DNA from: Pegoplata infirma
Taxonomy: Eukaryota > Arthropoda > Insecta > Diptera > Anthomyiidae
Length of the DNA: 64,000 nucleotides
Assembly (NCBI GenBank): GCA_963921195.1
Contig: OY992536.1
Location: 228,196,023 to 228,260,022, forward strand
Direction: 5' to 3'
Position 1 is the stretch's first letter; each line of letters begins with the position of its first letter. The position numbers were made by a program, and so were the translations under genes. Below, in pieces: positions 1-10,704 of the stretch. Below the pieces are notes generated by a model, which made no database searches, was not told where the DNA came from, and saw only the letters and a program-made list of their open reading frames with translations.

Positions 1-387
1 TGATTCATATTTATTAAACGAACGTCCTCACAAAGTTTTATCCAAATTCATTAAAAAATAACAAAGTTATTAACAAAATTTAAAATATCATTCAATACTG
101 TTTTTTGCTTCTCCTGTAAAATTAATACAAATGTTAGTTAGGGCCTTTTGTATTTAAGGTGACAATATATACATTACGGTGGCACGAATAATATCTTTTT
201 TTTTTTTAATTTTGCCGAACGCTTGGCAAATTATGGTTCGTTTTGGTCTAAAAACTTAATATTTGAATTTTTAGCCAAATCGGACAATATTAAACCGTGC
301 CGCTCGGGGGGTTAAAGTTTTGCCCTAAACATTTTTTTAATACAAACCAATACATTTTTTTTTTTGATTTTTTATTTTTTATTATTG
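1..387. other. Unassigned AT-rich DNA
   Basis: I see no gene and no recognisable element boundary here. The stretch is AT-rich with T-runs. It contains the left target duplication of the following hAT-type element at its right edge. Confidence 0.5.
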
Positions 388-395
388 TTTTACAT

Positions 396-1298
396 CAGCG
401 GTTACCAACCTTTTTGGTTTGCGTACCCCTAATTTTAAATTGTATTGGCCGCATATCCCCTTACGAGTTTTTTGATTTCGTAAGAAACTTCACATATAAA
501 TATTAGAGTTAATTTTAAAATTTTTGATCTGCGGGTATTATACCTTTTTTGTAGGGTTTAGGGGAGATCAAAACAATGGTGATATTTTTTGGAAAAATGT
601 TCGCTACTTGGGGTGGTTCAATGCATCTGAAAACACGGATTTTTAGCTGATTTTTCTGGAGAGCAAAAACGGCTGAAAATATTGCAAATCTGATTTCACC
701 AGGCGATTCTTCACCAAAAATTAAAACAACGGACGTTTTTTGAACTCTAAAAAAAATTCCAAAAACTCATCACAGAGGGCGGAAATATAATGTTTTTATT
801 TTTTTTATACGAGATCAATAATTCCGTGACTTTTCGAATGAAACACCCTCGTATATACAACAAAAGTGCATTTTGAGCTTAACAAAATAGTACCAAAATT
901 TCAACTCTTTCACAACCGGTCTCAAAAATGTCCAAAAACACGTTTTTGAGAACTTTGACATAAATTTTCTCAAAAACCTGACATCATAGAAAAATTTGGG
1001 AACCATTTTCGAAATCAGCTTCGAAAGGTTAATCGAAAACAAGTGGTCAGATCTCAAAATATCATCCAAAAATATCACAAAAAAGCTCTCTAAATTGCAC
1101 AATAATAGGTTTTTTGAGAACTTAGACCTCAAATTTCTTAAAAACCTGACGTTATATAAAACTTTGGAAGCCAGACGCGTAACCAGCATTGAAAGGTTAA
1201 CCTATAACGAATGTCCAAATTACTAAAATTATGCGTACCCCCGCGGACAGTTTCGCGTACCCCCTAGTGGTACGCGTACCATAGGTTGGTAACCGCTG
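396..1298. mobile_element. hAT-type non-autonomous element, 903 bp
   Basis: The ends are inverted: CAGCGGTTACCAACCT at the left and AGGTTGGTAACCGCTG at the right. They are flanked by an 8-bp direct repeat, TTTTACAT at 388-395 and TTTTAAAT at 1299-1306, with one mismatch. An 8-bp duplication with a central TA fits the nnnTAnnn consensus known for Buster-type hAT transposons. The interior holds degenerate internal repeats (phrases like 'ctcaaaaacctgac') and no transposase. The open frames inside are short, occur on both strands and resemble nothing known. It is therefore a deletion derivative mobilised in trans. Confidence 0.85.
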
Positions 1299-1485
1299 TT
1301 TTAAATGATTAGTAGAGTTGTCAATTATTCACCTTTCAACTTTGTTCGAATAAATCAAATAACACTGTGGAACAAATTTAGGTTAGCAAAATTTAGGTCG
1401 ATTCTGAGAGGAAGGGGTGAACACAGAAACTAAATTGGAAGACCCTTATAGCGGCGTTTGTTTATGATAGTTCGATTTTTTAACA

Positions 1486-2502
1486 TGATAATGTTTTTAG
1501 GCTGGTGTCTAATTTTAAAAAAAGTTGCAGGACGCCACCTCAGTTTGACTATATAAGCTAACAATTAACGAAAAAGAAAGCAAGAATTACTATTTTCATT
1601 TTCTTAAAACAAAAACTTTCAATAACTTGGATTTGTAACTTGGATAATAATTCACCTCGTGGTGAATAAAAATGTTTTTCACCAGCTGGTGAATAATAAG
1701 TAACATAATTATTTTTCAACAAAAAATTTTTTTTTTTATCAATAATTTTTTTTTTCACCATTTTTGTTTTGCATCAAACTTTTTTTTCCATTAAATTTTT
1801 TTTTTTCATCAACTTTTTTTTTCATAAAATTTCTTTCTTCATATTTTTTTTTTTCATAAATTTTTGTTTGTTTGTTTCATCATTTTTTTTATCAATTTTT
1901 TTTTTCATCAATTTTTTTTCATAAATTTTTTTTTATCAAATTTTTTATTATCAATTTTTTTCTCACCAAAAATTTTTGTTTTTCATCAATTTTTTTTACA
2001 TCGAAAAATTTTTGTTTTTATCAAAAAACTTAATCAAAAACTTTTTTTCATCAAAATTTTTTTTCGCCAAAAATTTTGGGTTCATTAAATTTTTTTTTAA
2101 CATAATTTTGTTTTTCGTGAAAAAAAATAATTTTTTTACCAAAACTAATTTTTCACCAAGTCTAAGCTTTTCGCATTAAAATTTTCCATTTGTTTATCAA
2201 GTGTACATAAAACAAGTGAGAGTGTTATATTCTTTGGTGCCGAATCTTTTCTACTCTCCAAAATGTAAAAACACTTTCTTTGCACTTATTTTTGCACTCA
2301 CTTACGAAATGTAATGCTCTTTTGGTTTTTTAATGGGGTTCTCGACTGATATTTCAATTTGTTTTGCATGGAATAGCAAAGTAATATAACATTATTTTTT
2401 CTAAAAAAAACTTTGGTTTGGCAAGTACACCCAAATCTTCCGCAAAACATTATCATGATTTAATGTTTTGGGAAAGAGTACAAAATTAGCAGGCATTTTT
2501 TT
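1486..2502 (+). repeat. Arm A of a 22-kb-spaced inverted repeat
   Basis: This ~1-kb segment is the reverse complement of 21645-23494 once the mini-me insertion in the latter is removed. The outer end reads TGATAATGTTTTTAG, then a stretch ending in GACGCCACCTCAG. The middle is a low-complexity array of (TTTTTTTTCATCAAA)-like units. The inner end contains CATTATCATGATTTAATG and GCAGGCATTTTTT. There is no coding content and no clear target duplication. It may be one end of a very large element or simply one of two oppositely oriented copies. Confidence 0.8.
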
Positions 2503-3155
2503 AATCGACCTTCGAACTTTGCAGTCAAATCTCGAAAGCGTATTGTTTATATGGTTTTTTGGCTATAACTTGTCGACTAATTGATATTTTTTCAATCTGT
2601 AAAAGCCAAATTATTGCTAGAGACCCGTCCAATAATTAAAATTTTTTAAAAATTGATTTAGAAAAATGTTGTGGTGCTTATGAATCAAAATATTTTCAAA
2701 AAGCATGAAAAAAAAAATGTTTTCTAACATTTTGCTTCATAAGCACCACAAAATTTTCTAAATCAATTTTTTAAAAAATTTTAGTTGTTGAAATAATTTT
2801 TTGCAATAATCATGCGTTACGTAACAAGTTATAAGTAAAACATTATTTTTCACCTTGAAATAATATGCTGTTGAACAAATGTTTGGTAAGATATCCTAAA
2901 ATAATCCTACAAATAAAACACATTACCTGGTAATGTGTTACATAATCACCACCCATTACCAAAGTTTTGCTTGGTAGTTATGATATTTATTTTTAAAAAT
3001 TTTTCGAACAAAATGACGTTATTCATCGGAAAATGAAATTCGAAAGTCAAGTGGTTACATTTGCTCAAATCATTAATATACGGAATCATAAGTGTCTGTT
3101 AATGACTATTTAAATTTCTTTATTTATATTTCCGGGCAAAAGGTTTGTGTATAAT
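2503..3155. other. Gap with two hairpins
   Basis: No gene is visible. Besides the hairpin at 2634-2786 there is a small one at 2917-2939, where AACACATTACC and GGTAATGTGTT pair around a single T. The rest is AT-rich and unassigned. Confidence 0.5.
2634..2786. repeat. Long hairpin (foldback MITE-like)
   Basis: About 50 bp on each side are inverted, with a ~50-bp A-rich loop. The arms carry the recognisable words TGGTGCTTATGAA and TTCATAAGCACCA. No target duplication could be defined. Confidence 0.7.
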
Positions 3156-5433
3156 CATGCGCGGGTACAAGGGGGGGGGGGAAAAAGGGGAAATTTCCCC
3201 CCCCAGACCAAATTTCAAAAGGAAAAAAAGAAAAAAAAAAGAAAAGAAAAAAGAAAAAAAAAAAGAAAAGAAAAGAAAAAAGAAAAAGAGAAAGAAAAAG
3301 GAAGAAAAAGAAGAAAAAAAGAAAGAAAGAAGAAGGAAATTTTCTAAAAAAATTTCCGAATGAAAATTGTTTCGAAATCCGAAATTTTTTCATAGAAAAA
3401 ATCTGAAAGTTTTTATAGGGAAAATTTTTAAATTTTTAAAGGAAAAAATGTGACTCAATCTGAACATTTTCTGTGAAAAAATATCTGTCAATCTTATTAT
3501 GAATTTTGGTATCTTTTAATAGTACTTATTTTTTAACAATTTTTCTACAAAAATCCGTTAAAGAAAATGTTTAAGGATTGAAAAATTTTTCTTTGTGAAA
3601 AATCTGACACTTTTTCTATAGGAAAAATGTGTCGGAAGAAAAAGGTCTTAGAATCTGAGACTTTTTCTATATTAAAAAGTTCTCAAAGTCTGAGACTTTT
3701 TTATAGAAAAGGTGCAGAGAAAACTCTACAATTTTTTACATTCTCAAAAATTTTCTTTTTCGGATTTTTTGTAGAAGAATTCCCAAATTCTAAAAGTCTC
3801 AGAATCGGAGACATTTTCTAAAGGAAAACTGTCTCAGAATCTGAGTCTTTTTCTATGGGTTTCAAAATTTGAGACATATTTATAGGAAAAGGGTCGCAGA
3901 ATCTGAGACTTTTTCGAAAGGAAAAAGGTAAAAGAATCTGATACCTTTCTATGGGAAAAAGTCTCAGAATCTCTTAATTTCAAACTTATTTTAAGGAAAA
4001 AGGTCTCAGAATCTTAGTCTCTTTTAAAAAGAAAAATGTCTCAAGGTCTGAGACTTTTTATTGTTGAAAAAAAGTCTTAGAAGTTTAAACTTTCTCAATT
4101 GAAAGAAGGTTACAGAATCTGAGACTTTTTCTATGGGGAAAAGGTCTTAGAATCTAAGAATTTTTCTATAGGAATAAGGTCTCAGAATCTCAGAATTTTT
4201 GACTTCTTCTATAGGGAAAATGTTTTAGAATCTGAGACTTTTTCTTTAGGAAACAGGTCTCAGAATTTATGACTTTTTGTATAGGAAAAGGTCTCAAAAT
4301 CTGCGAGATTTTTTTTTAGAAAAAAAGTGCCAGAATCTTTGTCTTTTTTATATACCTAAGAAAAGTTCTCAGAATCTAAGACTTTTTCTAAAGGAAACCC
4401 GTCTCAGAGTCTGGGACCTTTTCTTTTTGAAAGTCTTGCAATCTCAGACTTTTTCTATAGGAAAAGGGTCTTTTCTATAGGAAAATGTTTCAGAATCGAT
4501 ACTTTTTTTTGAAGAAAAAAGGTCTGACAATCTGAGACTTTTTATTATGAAAAAATCTATCACTTTTTCTTAAGGGATAAAAGTGCCAGAATTTTAGACT
4601 TTTTCTATATAAGAAAAAGCTTTCAAAATCTAAGACTTTTTCTATGGGAAAAAGGTCTGAGAATCTGAGACTTTTTTTTTAGGAATAATGTCTCAGAATC
4701 TGTGACTTTTTCTAAAAAGAAAAAGGTCTAAGAATCTTAAACTTTTTCTATAGGACAAAGGTCTGAGAATCAGAGACTTTTTTCACAAAAAAAAAAAAAA
4801 GATCTAAGAATCCGAGACTTTTTTTTATAGGAAAACGGTCTGAGAATTTAAAACTTTTTCTTTAGGAAAAAGGTCTCAGAATCTGAGACTTTTCCTATAG
4901 AAAAAAGTCTCAGAATCTAAATGTTTTTCAGCGCGAAAGACATCTACTAATCTGAGACCTTTTTGACAAGAAAAATGTATTAAAAATGCTTTAAAATATG
5001 AGACACTTTCTATAGTAAAAGGTTTCAGAATCTTAGACATGTTTGTGGAAAAAAGTACTTAGAATCTAAAAAATGTTGTATACGAAAAAAGATTTTGAGA
5101 CATTTTTTGTAAAGAAGAAGTCTTAGATGTAGACATTTTATACGTCAAATGTGTTAGAATCTGAGACTTTTTCTATGTATACGAAAATGTACAATTTTCT
5201 TTTTAGACAAATTAAAAAAAATATTTAAACGAAATACTTATGATCATGAAAAGCAAACCTCCTTCAAAACTAATAAATTTGATGATTTTATAGGTTTCCA
5301 TCACCTTTTTTTTGCAAAAAAAAAAACGAATCCCTGGTTTTGCTCGTCCAACAAAGGTGAATTTATGATTTTTTTTTTTCGAAGTAAGAAAAAAAAATTT
5401 CCCCCCCAAACCCAAAAGCTGTACCCGCCACTG
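3156..5433. mobile_element. hAT-type element filled with a minisatellite
   Basis: The right end reads TGTACCCGCCACTG, whose complement CAGTGGCGGGTACA is a typical hAT-style terminus. The left end CATGCGCGGGTACA is a decayed version of it. GTATAAT occurs immediately outside both ends (3149-3155 and 5434-5440), consistent with an nnnTAnnn-type 8-bp duplication blurred at one base. A G-run followed by a long (GAAA)-rich polypurine tract lies just inside the left end (3170-3342), and a T-rich, C-run mirror lies inside the right end. The centre is the palindromic minisatellite at 3590-5190. No transposase is present. Confidence 0.65.
3590..5190. repeat. Palindromic minisatellite, ~34-bp unit
   Basis: The consensus unit joins GTCTCAGAATCTGAGAC to CTTTTTCTATAGGAAAAAG. 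Both halves are self-complementary: GTCTCAGA pairs with TCTGAGAC around one A, and CTTTTTC pairs with GAAAAAG around a TATAG loop. The array therefore looks nearly the same on both strands. Around 45 degenerate units are present. The same family recurs at 40453-40905, 47715-49290, 58009-58790, 59830-60010 and 61865-62345. Confidence 0.85.
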
Positions 5434-6150
5434 GTATAATGAAAAAAAGTTGTATTTTTTCTATTAAGTTCTAAGTATATGTGTGTTAATGTATATGTTT
5501 AAGTGCTTTGTAAATATGTGTTTGTGTGTGTATTATTTATGCATAATCATTAACAAATATAATATAATATTTTTAGATTGTCTGATAAGCATCTAAAGTG
5601 CTTTACATTGTTGGTTAAAGAATTGTTTACATGTTTAAGAGTTTGTGCGTGTATGTGTTTTCTTATACTACTATGTTTGTAGTTAATGAAACCATAAAGT
5701 TATTCCAGTTTTTTTTTTGTTCCTTTGTGCCTTTTAGTATTTTTTGCCTTTTATTTTGATTTGTTAGTTAATTTTGGATTTAGAATTTGATGTACACATG
5801 CTAACATTAGCTTTCGTTTTTTGTAAAGAATATGATTTACAATTTTGCCTTTAGATTATCTAAAAATGGCACAAGTTTATTATTTTTATTTGAAATGAAA
5901 ATATAATCGAGTTTTATGATAATGATATTTATTTATCTATTTTTCTATACTTATAGAGAAATTGAATGTGTATGATGTTGTTAATAAATATTGACTGATG
6001 CAAGATTCAATCTTTGTAAGGTGATATAACACTGTTCAAAACGAAAATTTATTTTGAATGAAACAAAAAAATAAATAACAAAATTTTAGCCGGTCAAAGC
6101 GGACCATAAACGGAGCTACACAAGAGATTTCGTGAAAAAGGGTCCAAATT
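5434..6150. other. Non-repetitive host-like DNA
   Basis: This stretch is rich in TG/TA words (tgtgtgttaatg, tttgtgtgtgtatt) and has no long open frame, target duplication or similarity to other parts of the window. It looks like ordinary fly intron or intergenic DNA into which the neighbouring elements inserted. Confidence 0.5.
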
Positions 6151-6631
6151 CCAAATATAGACCGATTAGATATATATTTGGTTACCCGAGTAAAAATAAA
6201 CATATATACCAATATATATCTTATTCTGTTCCATATATAATTTTCAATTAACCATATATATTTTCAATTAGCCAAAAATGTTCTCTAACATAATTTTTTT
6301 AGGCAATGTATAAGACTTTTTAAAATGTTCGTAAACATTTCCTTGTTAGGGTTATGTATATCACCTATTAACGAAAAAAAAGCCCAAGAAAAAAATTAAA
6401 AATGACCCAAAAATAAAAAGTTCCGAAAACAAGTTTTCCCCAAAACAGATATTACCCAAAAAGTTTTATTTTGCGGAGAGGGTGGGTCTAAGGCATGGAG
6501 TTTGTAATCCCTAAGCCCGGCCGAAGGCCGGCTATGCAGAAACACTTTTTAAAAAAAGAAAAAAAATTAAGACAAAACTTTTTGTTACGTATCCTTATTA
6601 ATACTTTTGGCATATCGTCTTCTCGATAATA
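6151..6631. repeat. Mixed repeat fragments
   Basis: The segment at about 6185 starts CCCGAGTAAAAATAAAC and resembles the end of the AT-rich element at 44828-45597. At 6485-6545 lies a block with GGCCGAAGGCCGG whose reverse complement is found at 60675-60730, inside a different element. A-rich words containing CCCAA occur at 6390-6470 and are mirrored by GGG-containing words near 9100. No gene is visible. Confidence 0.5.
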
Positions 6632-6924
6632 TGGTCTGGAAAAGCTAGCAGGTAGGTAATTGATATAAAAAATATTACGTGTGTAACATAAATTATGAAG
6701 AAATTGAAAAATTTCATGGAGGTGCGGTGATAGCGCCGCAGGCGAAAAATTTAAACAACAAATTGCGCGATTTTTTGTTTAAATTTTTCGCCTGCTTCGC
6801 TTTCATCGCTGTTTTTTATTACATTACTTTTGAATTTCTACTGACAGCGGTAGATTAGCATGAAGTGTGATAATCTGGAAGTAAGTGCAGGGGTTGTCAG
6901 TTCGATTCCCACCAGACCATTTTT
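6632..6924 (+). other. tRNA-like fragment interrupted by a hairpin
   Basis: TGGTCTGG at 6632-6639 is complementary to CCAGACCA at 6912-6919, like the two halves of an acceptor stem, and a T-run (6920-6924) follows. CAGTTCGATTCC (6898-6909) is one base from a pol III B box, and TAGCATGAAGTG (6856-6867) resembles an A box. About 220 bp lie between the halves, including a hairpin at 6725-6809 whose stem contains GCAGGCGAAAAATTTAAAC. The T-stem does not pair well. It could be a tRNA-derived SINE head or a decayed tRNA pseudogene; a functional tRNA is unlikely. Confidence 0.35.
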
Positions 6925-7022
6925 CATTTACTCTACAATTTATAAAAACAACAAAACAATTTGCTGTATTGTTTCTAAAAAATTAATAAACTATTTGTTT
7001 TAGGTTGTTCCACTATGTAGGG

Positions 7023-7338
7023 CAATGTTTCCCAACCTTTTTTGGGCCATGCCCCACTTTTAAGTTAAAAAAGCTAAAATGTCCCCCCTACACTCAAGAA
7101 AAATGTGTAAATTTTTTAAATTAGTTTAAAAATTCAAAATTTACTTGTAGTTAAGCAAACTTTTTGTTAAAATCATCTTTTAAACAATGCCTTAAGCAAA
7201 TGTTTTCAACATAATTTCACTAAAATAAATATTTTTTAGTTTTTTAACATAAAAAAATCTTAAAAATTTGCTCGCTGCCCCCCTGAAGCATTCAAATTGC
7301 CCCCCAGTGTGGCGAGAATCAAAGGTTGGGAACCATTG
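7023..7338. mobile_element. hAT-type MITE, 316 bp
   Basis: The termini CAATGTTTCCCAACCTTT and AAAGGTTGGGAACCATTG are inverted with one mismatch. A perfect 8-bp duplication ATGTAGGG flanks them (7015-7022 and 7339-7346). ATG-TA-GGG fits the nnnTAnnn consensus. The interior holds short inverted C-rich and G-rich blocks. The end sequence resembles that of the 396-1298 element in its CCAACCT core, suggesting related transposases. Confidence 0.9.
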
Positions 7339-7498
7339 ATGTAGGGTATTTAATTTTTATATTGGCTGTTTCCTTGCAACTTATTTCGGTTTTAAAATTT
7401 TAAGGTTTTGACAAAAATTCAAACCAAACTGAAAATGGGCAATTTTTCATATATTATTTTTGGGCAATTTTTCGTAATGAAAAATTACCCAATTTTTA

Positions 7499-9016
7499 GG
7501 CGCCATGAAATAGCTCCCAATGAAATAAGTCCCAATGAAATAACTCCCAATAAAATAAATCCCAAATAAAATGAATTATCTCCCAAACCAAAAAAATGAA
7601 ATAAGTCCCAAGAAAAATGAAATAAGTCCCTAACAAAAAATGAAAGAAGTCCCAACGAAATAACTCCCAATAGAAATGAAATAAATCCCATTTTTTTTTT
7701 AATATTAAATTTTTAACTGTTTAAATCCCAAAAACACTTTAATTGTATCTCTTTAAAAAACAAATCTCTGAAGTGCCTACAATCCCTTCTCAACTTTTTT
7801 GGGGTGCAGCTTACTGACACATTGATTAAATTTCTTTAAATGTTTGAATTATATCAGTATAATATTTCATGCAATAGCTAACTTATCGCAGGTCCCTCTG
7901 GCGGCCGCGAGAAGAACAGAAAATAAACTCCATAAAATATGAACTCAAATTAAAAAAAAAAATATAAATCATCTTGGTTAAAACAGTTAACAAGCCACGC
8001 ATAAAACTTGAAAGCAGATTCCTGGAAGCCTTTTAGAGCTTCCAGGATTCTGTATAATAAATGTGGTAACAAAACGATTATTTGTTTGAAAAGATTTCAA
8101 TGGATATGGATGTGAAGAAAGCGCCGCAGGCGAAAAATTTTTACAAGAGATTTTAACAAAAAATTAAAAAAAATCGCGCTATTTTTTTTAAATTTTTTGT
8201 TAAAATCTCTTGTAAAAATTTTTAGCCTGCGGCGCTTTCTTCACATCCATATGCATTCAAATCTTTTCAAACATATAATCGAATTCTAACAACATAGATT
8301 TCAAAATAAAGAAAAGAGTGAGTGGGTTGTAAAAGACCGAAAGTCCATTTCGCCTACTCTTTAAATAATCTAATGTGCCCGCCAAACCAACAGGATCCTA
8401 AAACTTCTTATTACACCGGTTGCGGATCTTCAGTTTGTCATACAATACCTCTTAATTTTCATAAATTAAAACCAATGTTAGAAGAACTCGAAATTTTTCA
8501 CAATTACTCGCAGCATGGATTTCGCCTTAAAGCAAACGTATTTTTTTTTTTTTTTTGGATTTTGATTGACATTGATGTACTTCTGAGTGAATGGTTTTCT
8601 GAATTTATTTACAAGATAATTCAAAAAGCATTGAAAAAGAGTTTATTCTAGCTCGAGGTCATTTTCTTTCCCCGTAATAAATTAACTTTTCCTGAAAATA
8701 ACTAACGAAAATATCTAATTTTTATTATTTTTAATAAAAATTAAAGAAACTTGAAAATTCAATAAGTTAAATTTTTATTTTTAAAATTTAATCTCAAACT
8801 GTTGGGAGTTATTTCATTAAAATAGTTTGGGAGTTATTACATAATGAAATAACTCCCAAACTTAAAAATGAAATAACTTCCAAAAAAATGAAATAATCCC
8901 CGCAGATTTGGGAGTTATTTCATTATGAAATAACTCCCAAATCGTATGGAAATTTTTGGGACTTATTGCATTATTTTTCTTGGGACTTATTTCATTGGGA
9001 GTTATTTCATGGCGCC
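7499..9016. mobile_element. Foldback element with GGCGCC ends, 1.5 kb
   Basis: The ends are GGCGCCATGAAATA and TATTTCATGGCGCC, flanked by the 8-bp duplication AATTTTTA (7491-7498 and 9017-9024). Both terminal regions are built from a short motif, GAAATAACTCCCAA or GAAATAAGTCCCAA, repeated several times, giving ~200-bp inverted ends. The centre holds a ~200-bp hairpin (8075-8281). It also holds a 109-codon frame (8322-8651, +) that I do not recognise; its C-terminal half runs through a T-tract. The AATTTTTA duplication does not match nnnTAnnn, so this is a different transposase group from the hAT-type elements. Confidence 0.85.
8075..8281. repeat. Near-perfect ~200-bp hairpin
   Basis: The arms run from CGATTATTTGTTTGAAAAG to the complementary CTTTTCAAACATATAATCG and include GCGCCGCAGGCGAAAAATTT. 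The loop is short and AT-rich. The GC-rich stem word is shared with the hairpin at 6725-6809. It sits inside the 7499-9016 foldback element and may be an independent insertion. Confidence 0.8.
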
Positions 9017-9024
9017 AATTTTTA

Positions 9025-9499
9025 TTTCGAAACTTTTCCAAAAAACTATGAAAATGTGCCCAAAAATGTTGGGTAACTTTTCATATGAAATATGACCCAA
9101 ATTTGTATGAACAATTTTTGGGCGAAATTTAATTTTCATTTTTGGGCGATTTTTCTTTGGGCGATTTTGCCTACAGCTTTTGTGAATGTATCGTTTACCT
9201 GCAGTGTAGCTCATCCAAACCAAAAAACACCAGCATTTTATATTTTTTTATGCAATTAATTCAATCAAATTGGATCCATTGAAATTTGGGAATGTCTGGT
9301 CAAAACTCGGATGAAATCGAACCATATTTTATAAACGTTGATCTTTTTTAATGCAAAAACATCCATCATTCTTCGGAGCAAATTGCGTATTAATATATAT
9401 AGCAATACATATTATTACACCATCCGACAAAACGGAAAAAGGTATTTGAACACGAATTAAATAATATACGTTTGAAACTAGAGACTAAATGTTGTAAAA
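9025..9499. other. Unassigned repeat-like DNA
   Basis: The first ~150 bp contain GGGC-rich words (tttttgggcgatttt) that mirror A-rich CCC words left of the foldback element. The rest is AT-rich and unassigned. I see no gene. Confidence 0.4.
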
Positions 9500-9971
9500 C
9501 TGCTTTTACAGTTTTTCATTTCGTGATCCTGTCTTCTTTTGCAAGGACTTCAAAATTTTAGAGGATTACATTTTATAAAATTTTTTTAATATTTGTACTT
9601 GTCCTAGGATGCCGCTAGTGATAGCAAATGAAAGAGTAGGATCTCCCCTAATTTTCATATTTTAATATTTTTTCATCTCAGGAGAGGTAAGTTACGTCCT
9701 TTTAAAGCTTTATCCTTCAATATCATTCAAAATTTTCAACAAAATATTTTGATAGAGTTTTCAAATGACTTTACTCACATCCTTTTATCCTGATTGGCAA
9801 AAAAAAAATATGGAAAAATTAGAGGATAACCTCCTCTTTCATTTGCCATCACCTGTGGCATCCTAAGACAAGTACAAATATTTCAGAAATATTTAACAAA
9901 ATGTATCCTTTATAACTTTGAAGTCCTTTCAAAAGGAAACAGGATCACAAAATGAAAAATTGTAAATGCAG
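9500..9971. mobile_element. Foldback MITE, family F copy 1
   Basis: The left end CTGCTTTTACAGTTTTTCAT and right end AATTGTAAATGCAG are inverted, and inversion continues inward for ~170 bp through CCTAGGATGCC and GGCATCCTAAG. Related sequence occurs at 32037-32502 (both ends recognisable), at 14740-14800 and, inverted, at 35440-35530. No target duplication is certain. Confidence 0.7.
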
Positions 9972-10365
9972 TATGTATTAATATTTAAGTTTGTGCGCAA
10001 ACGATTTGTCATTAGACTGGTTTGCTTTGTAGTAAATCGTTTCTATTTTTGCTAAGTAATAAAACAAAAAAATAATTTTCTTGAAAATTATGCTATGGGG
10101 TAAATATATATATAACCATCTGACCGATCTGCATCACCCTTTCAGAACTGGATAACAATTTGTGGAAATATTGTATTCAAGTAGGAAAAGAAAAGTTCCA
10201 ATTTTTGGGCGGCTGGACCAAATAGTTCCGGAGATACCACGGTTTGAAAAATGAAAAAATTATAAATATCTTACTGAAGTGGTCACACGTTTTTGACCAT
10301 ATCTCTGTCAATCTTAATGATAGGAATCTAAGTGATATCTCATTTTAAAGGTATTTTTTAAACAA
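9972..10365. repeat. Partial direct copy of the following element's end
   Basis: From about 10095 to 10365 this matches 10460-10720 in the same orientation, sharing AAATAGTTCCGGAGATACCA and ATATCTTACTGAAGTGGTCA. It is a diverged tandem copy of the terminal region of the 10366-14705 element. The first ~120 bp are unassigned. Confidence 0.65.
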
Positions 10366-10704
10366 AAATAATTGTTTTATTCGACCTTTAAGATATTATA
10401 TTTTAAGGATGTTTATGTTTATTCTGGCTCGAGGTCATTATTTTCTTTACTAATTAAAACCATGATATTCTCATAGGGTAAATCCATCTATAACCATCCA
10501 ATAAAATAAGCATTTTGGAAATGACCCCTTTCAAACTTGGTGAAACTTGGTAAAAATATTGTATTCAAGTAGGAAAAGAAAAACTAAAATTTTTGGGCCA
10601 CTGGACCAAATAGTTCCGGAGATACCAGGGTTTGAAAAATGAAAAAATCATAAATATCTTACTGAAGTGGTCATACGTTTTTTAACATATCTCTGTCAAT
10701 CCTA

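Noticed and set aside
3124..3393. Lysine- or phenylalanine-rich frames on both strands
   Set aside because: They are translations of a polypurine tract inside the 3156-5433 element.
8322..8651. 109-codon frame inside the GGCGCC foldback
   Set aside because: No domain recognised, the second half runs through a T-tract giving poly-phenylalanine, and there is no second copy to test. Left as an unassigned open stretch.
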